From the NCBI GenBank assembly GCA_003648815.1, contig QMPZ01000065.1, forward strand, positions 1 to 8,244: 8,244 bases of DNA, in the 5' to 3' direction. The DNA is from Candidatus Aerophobota bacterium (GTDB taxonomy: Bacteria > Aerophobota > Aerophobia > Aerophobales > B47-G16). Under the pieces are notes generated by a model that saw only the letters and a program-made list of their open reading frames with translations, had not been told where the DNA came from and did not search any database. Shown here in pieces: positions 5,465 through 8,244 of the stretch (position 1 is its first letter; each line of letters opens with the position of its first letter). Both the position numbers and the translations under genes were made by a program.

Positions 5465-6160
5465 TTGGCTCGCAGAGATGAGGGAGACAGAAGGTCAGGT
5501 GGACCATCCTATATGGTTCTCTACGCCAATCTTATGACGCTGCTGATGACCTTCTTCATCGTCCTCGTCTCTATGGGATCCATGGAGGAAGAAAGGGTGA
5601 AGGTGGGAGTTGGTGCCTTCAGAAAAGCTTTATTTACCGGAGGGTTGGGAATTCTCTGGGAAAAAAGAGCTATCAGCTTTGACTATCTCATAGAACAGGA
5701 GAAGATGAAGATAAAGCAAAGGATATCCACCTCCCTTAAGGAGACCCTGGGAAAGGAGATGGAAGAGCAAAGGATAACCGTAGCCACCATAAAGGAAGGA
5801 GTAGTTTTAAAGCTTCCTGGAAAGGTGCTCTTTGACCTGGGGAAAGCAGAATTAAAACCCGAAGCAAAAAGGACGCTGGATAAGATAATTCCCTTGCTCA
5901 AGAGCTATTCCTACGATATCCAGGTGGAAGGTCATACGGACAATCTTCCCATTCATACGAAAAGATTTCGCTCCAACTGGGAGCTTTCTGCGGCAAGGGC
6001 AATAAGCGTGGTCAAATACCTTATGCAAAATGGAATATCTCAACAAAGGCTTTCCGCCTTAGGATACGGAGAATACAGACCCATTGTCCCTAATGATACC
6101 CCTGAACACAGAGCCCTCAACAGGAGAATAGAGATACTGATCAAGGTCTCCTCTATTTAG
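5465..6160 (+). CDS. Second MotB-like stator/OmpA-domain protein lacking the ion-binding aspartate
   Basis: A 231-residue MotB paralogue with a basic N-terminal tail, one membrane helix (about residues 16-38), a linker of ~70 residues and an OmpA-like domain (about 112-231). That domain contains VEGHTDNLPIHT (Asp159, Asn160), NWELSAARA, GYGEYRP and NRRIEI, so binding to peptidoglycan is expected. The membrane helix reads YMVLYANLMTLLMTFFIVLV. Asn22, codon AAT, stands exactly where MotB of the upstream gene has Asp22 and where Escherichia coli MotB has Asp32. Family knowledge says that loss of this acid abolishes ion-driven torque, so this protein is probably not a normal stator subunit by itself. 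It might pair with MotB, be structural, or regulate. I chose TTG 5465 over ATG 5420 because of AGGAG at 5452 and because the protein then begins MARRDEGD, as MotB proteins do. It lies 81 bp after motB and 29 bp before fliL, with no second motA. Confidence 0.88.
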   Translation: MARRDEGDRRSGGPSYMVLYANLMTLLMTFFIVLVSMGSMEEERVKVGVGAFRKALFTGGLGILWEKRAISFDYLIEQEKMKIKQRISTSLKETLGKEMEEQRITVATIKEGVVLKLPGKVLFDLGKAELKPEAKRTLDKIIPLLKSYSYDIQVEGHTDNLPIHTKRFRSNWELSAARAISVVKYLMQNGISQQRLSALGYGEYRPIVPNDTPEHRALNRRIEILIKVSSI

Positions 6161-6189
6161 ATAAAAACGACAAAAGGAGGTTAGCTGCG

Positions 6190-6714
6190 ATGCCAGAGGA
6201 AAATGTAAACAAGGAAGAGACTAAAGAAGAGACTAAGGAAGAAAAAAAGGTAAGGAAATTGTTCTCCTTAAAATCCCTTCTGTGGTGGGGAATAATTTTT
6301 ATGGTGCTTCTCGTGGGTGCCTATCTTGTAGTGGAGAAAGTAGTTGTCCCTTCGGCGAATATAAAGAAAGATGTCATTCATTCAAAGACGGTGAGGAAAA
6401 AAAGAGAGATAAAGAAAACCATATACCCCTTGCAGCCGCTGGTGGTAAATTTAGCTGAGCAAAAGGCAAGAAGATACCTCAAAGTTACCATAAATCTGGA
6501 GCTGGACGGACCGGAGGTGATCAAGGAAATAGAAACCCTCAAGCCCCGCTTGATCGACTCCATAATTATCCTTCTTTCCAGCAAGACCTTAGCGGATATC
6601 GAGGATACGAAGGGAAAGCTTTCCCTTCGCAGGGAAATCATAGCCTCTCTTAATGAAGAGCTAAGTACGGGAAGGGTGACCAACGTTTACTTTACCGAGT
6701 TCATAATTCAATAA
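6190..6714 (+). CDS. fliL: FliL, stator-associated flagellar membrane protein
   Basis: FliL surrounds or supports the stator in the inner membrane and helps motor output under load in several species. The 174-residue product has a charged cytoplasmic tail, a single membrane helix at about residues 29-50, a basic linker, and a periplasmic FliL domain from about 78 to the end. That domain includes YPLQPLVVNLAEQKARRYLKV, split at residue 90, then a long helix with ETLKPRLIDSIIILLSSKTLADIE, split at 125, and the C-terminal strand VTNVYFTEFIIQ. This is a full-length, typical FliL. The N-terminal tail contains an in-frame 12-bp repeat (EETK units, DNA 6214-6249). AAGGAGG at 6174-6180 is 9 bases before ATG. 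Its position between the motB genes and fliM is the classical one. Confidence 0.95.
   Translation: MPEENVNKEETKEETKEEKKVRKLFSLKSLLWWGIIFMVLLVGAYLVVEKVVVPSANIKKDVIHSKTVRKKREIKKTIYPLQPLVVNLAEQKARRYLKVTINLELDGPEVIKEIETLKPRLIDSIIILLSSKTLADIEDTKGKLSLRREIIASLNEELSTGRVTNVYFTEFIIQ
6214..6249 (+). repeat. In-frame 12-bp repeat in the fliL tail
   Basis: Two near-identical 12-bp units (6214-6225 and 6226-6237, encoding EETK twice) and a third, diverged unit (6238-6249, EEKK). It keeps the reading frame, so length changes would only alter the acidic-basic cytoplasmic tail. Confidence 0.6.
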
Positions 6715-6754
6715 CAATTAATAAATAGTTAAGCTCACTTCAAGGAAGATAAAA

Positions 6755-7759
6755 ATGGGAGAGATGCTAAGCAGGGAAGAGGTGGAAAAGCTGCTTTCTG
6801 CGGTTTCCTCAGGTAAGATCTCCGTAAGGGAGACAAGAAAAGTCTTCAAAAAGACAGCCACCCCTTATGATTTTCGTCAGGCAGATATAGTTCCCAAAGA
6901 TCAAATTCGTCTCCTGGAAAGAATTCATCAGAACTTCATTCATATCTATGTCACTCCTCTGGCTAACTATTTGAGGACGATAGTGGAATTCGAGCTGATA
7001 AAGGTGGAACAGATCAAATTTATCGAGTTTATGGTCTCCCTTCCCAATCCCACTTACATCAACATCCTTGATCTGAGCCCCTTGAAGGGCAGGGCCATCT
7101 TAGAGATCAATCCATCTCTTACCTTTGCCATCATCGACCTTCTTCTGGGAGGATTGGGAAGGGGGACTGATGAGGCACGCGAGCTTACCGACATTGAACA
7201 CTCCATTATGGAAAAGGTGGTTTTTCTTACGCTGGACTATCTAAAACAAGCCTGGAAGCCGATATTCCCCTTTGTCTTTAAAGTACAGAGCACGGAAACC
7301 AACCCCCAGTTTGCTCAAATCGTTGGTGGAGAGGAAAGGGTAATATCCATAACCATGGAAGGTAGAATAGGAAAAAGTTCGGGGCTTATGAACCTCTGCA
7401 TACCTTACCTGACGATAAAACCCATCATTTCCAAATTAGCAAGCCAGTATCGCGCCTTCAGCGACTATGAATCTGTAGACAAGGAGCAGAATAGCTCAAT
7501 GGAAAAAGCCATGGGTAAGGTCGAGGTTACTCTCGTCGCCGAACTGGGAAAAAGCCAGATCACCATTAAGGACTTCCTTCAGTTAGGTGTAGGAGATGTG
7601 ATTCGCTTAGGACAAAGCATCCATCAAAATATAATCGTAAAGGTGGAGAATTCCCCAAAATTTTACGCAATCCCTGGACGTGTGGGAAAACAGATGGCCG
7701 TCCAGGTGAGCTCCTTAGTGGAACCGAAAGATGACGTGAAAGAAAAAAAGGAGTCTTAA
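6755..7759 (+). CDS. fliM: FliM, flagellar motor switch protein
   Basis: FliM is the C-ring subunit that binds phosphorylated CheY, contacts FliG and holds FliN. The 334-residue product is of normal length. The N-terminus MLSREEVEKLL corresponds to the EIDALL-type CheY-binding helix. Next comes YDFRQADIVPKDQIRLLERIHQNF, split at residue 52, opening the middle CheC-like domain. In it LLLGGLGRG carries the GGxG motif (residues 132-135) that contacts FliG. The SpoA domain at about 250-323 has VTLVAELGKSQITIKDFLQL, then LGVGDVIRLGQ. A short Lys/Glu-rich tail follows. ATG 6755 is preceded by AAGGA at 6742-6746 with an 8-base spacer; the ATG at 6764 lacks a suitable site. fliN follows after 3 bp. 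A CheY-binding helix implies chemotaxis control, though no che gene is in view. Confidence 0.97.
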   Translation: MGEMLSREEVEKLLSAVSSGKISVRETRKVFKKTATPYDFRQADIVPKDQIRLLERIHQNFIHIYVTPLANYLRTIVEFELIKVEQIKFIEFMVSLPNPTYINILDLSPLKGRAILEINPSLTFAIIDLLLGGLGRGTDEARELTDIEHSIMEKVVFLTLDYLKQAWKPIFPFVFKVQSTETNPQFAQIVGGEERVISITMEGRIGKSSGLMNLCIPYLTIKPIISKLASQYRAFSDYESVDKEQNSSMEKAMGKVEVTLVAELGKSQITIKDFLQLGVGDVIRLGQSIHQNIIVKVENSPKFYAIPGRVGKQMAVQVSSLVEPKDDVKEKKES

Positions 7760-7762
7760 AAG

Positions 7763-8161
7763 ATGAGAGCCGAGGACAAAAGAACTGAAAAAATACCACC
7801 GGAGTCAAAAAAGAAAGAGAATGAGAAGAAGGTCAACGTACAACCCGTTCAATTTTCCCCTTTGAAGAATAGCTCAAAAGAGGGAAAAAAAGAGGCTTCG
7901 AAAGATAACCTTCAATTGCTCCTGGACGTTCCCCTGCAAATCACCGCGGAACTCGGACGTGCCACTATGAAGATCGAGGATGTGCTTAAGTTAGGACCTG
8001 GCTCGATAATAGAGTTAAACAAGCTGGCCGGAGAACCAGTGGATCTTTTGGTCAACGGAAAACTGATAGCTCAAGGAGAAGTAGTGGTGGTAGATGAAAA
8101 CTTCGGAGTGAGAATTACCAGCATTCTCGGGCCAGAGGCGAGGATAAAAAAACTACAATGA
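7763..8161 (+). CDS. fliN: FliN, flagellar motor switch protein
   Basis: FliN forms the lower part of the C ring with the FliM SpoA domain and helps dock export substrates through FliH. The 132-residue product has a ~48-residue, Lys/Glu-rich N-terminal tail of low complexity and then a single SpoA domain at about residues 50-121. That domain contains LLLDVPLQITAELGRATMKI, then EDVLKLGPGSIIELNKLAGE, then VDLLVNGKLIAQGEVVVVDE and FGVRITSI, all typical of FliN. It is a stand-alone FliN, not the longer FliY with CheC-like phosphatase motifs. AAAGGAG at 7747-7753, inside the end of fliM, lies 9 bases before ATG. Its stop overlaps the next gene by 4 bp (ATGA). Confidence 0.96.
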   Translation: MRAEDKRTEKIPPESKKKENEKKVNVQPVQFSPLKNSSKEGKKEASKDNLQLLLDVPLQITAELGRATMKIEDVLKLGPGSIIELNKLAGEPVDLLVNGKLIAQGEVVVVDENFGVRITSILGPEARIKKLQ

Positions 8162-8244
8162 AGTTAGCATTAACTATCTGGAGGGCATTTTTCTCCCTGG
8201 CGTTGATAATAGGATTGATCTATTTTGTCATGTATGTACTGCGA
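8158..8244 (+). CDS. fliO: Probable FliO, flagellar export-gate assembly protein (3' partial)
   Basis: The first 29 codons are open to the edge of the window and overlap the fliN stop as ATGA, so translation is probably coupled. They encode a short start (MKLALTIWRA) followed by one hydrophobic segment (about residues 11-28, FFSLALIIGLIYFVMYVL) and a basic end (Arg29). A small single-span protein directly after fliN is nearly always FliO (or its FliZ-named equivalent), which helps FliP assemble into the export gate. The call rests on position and hydropathy; the sequence seen is too short for a family motif. Confidence 0.7.
   Translation, partial: MKLALTIWRAFFSLALIIGLIYFVMYVLR

Noticed and set aside
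1508..6754. Internal promoters in the spacers (sigma-70, sigma-28 or sigma-54 type)
   Set aside because: I read the spacers and saw no convincing paired elements with proper spacing; the gene spacing suits read-through transcription.

Overview
The window is one continuous + strand stretch of a flagellar/motility operon. It holds eleven genes, nine complete and one cut at each edge, with no gene on the other strand that I can support. The order is fliK (5' end missing), flgD, flgE, flbD (swrD type), motA, motB, a second motB-like gene, fliL, fliM, fliN and the first 29 codons of a probable fliO. Gaps run from 4-bp overlaps to about 80 bp, strong AAGGAGG-type ribosome binding sites precede several genes, and I see no convincing promoter or terminator inside. 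This looks like one transcription unit that enters and leaves beyond the window.

The layout follows assembly of the organelle. The left part (fliK, flgD, flgE) makes the hook: ruler/switch protein, hook cap and hook subunit. The middle (flbD, motA, motB, motB2) makes the stator, the ion-driven torque unit, with the small FlbD/SwrD protein. The right part (fliL, fliM, fliN, fliO) makes the stator-associated protein, the C-ring switch and the start of the export-gate genes.

The order flgD-flgE-flbD-motA-motB-fliL-fliM-fliN/Y-fliO/Z is the ancient one known from spirochaetes and Clostridia. A short FlgD, a FlbD/SwrD protein and a stand-alone short FliN in place of FliY, together with medium GC and frequent AGA/AGG arginine codons, point to a deep-branching or uncultured bacterial lineage. 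The sequence alone does not let me name the phylum.

Most of the window is conventional. The unusual points are: (1) a second MotB-like protein whose ion-binding aspartate position is asparagine; (2) an 85-bp tract in the OmpA-like domains of the two motB genes that is far more alike at synonymous sites than the flanking sequence, as expected from gene conversion; (3) a small palindromic repeat with GGTAGCC/GGCTACC ends, found in opposite orientations just after flgD and between the two motB genes, with a possible third diverged copy inside fliK; and (4) a 7-bp tandem repeat across the flbD stop codon. I found no clear sign of a wholly new system; the variant stator with its repeat-bearing spacer is the best candidate for follow-up.
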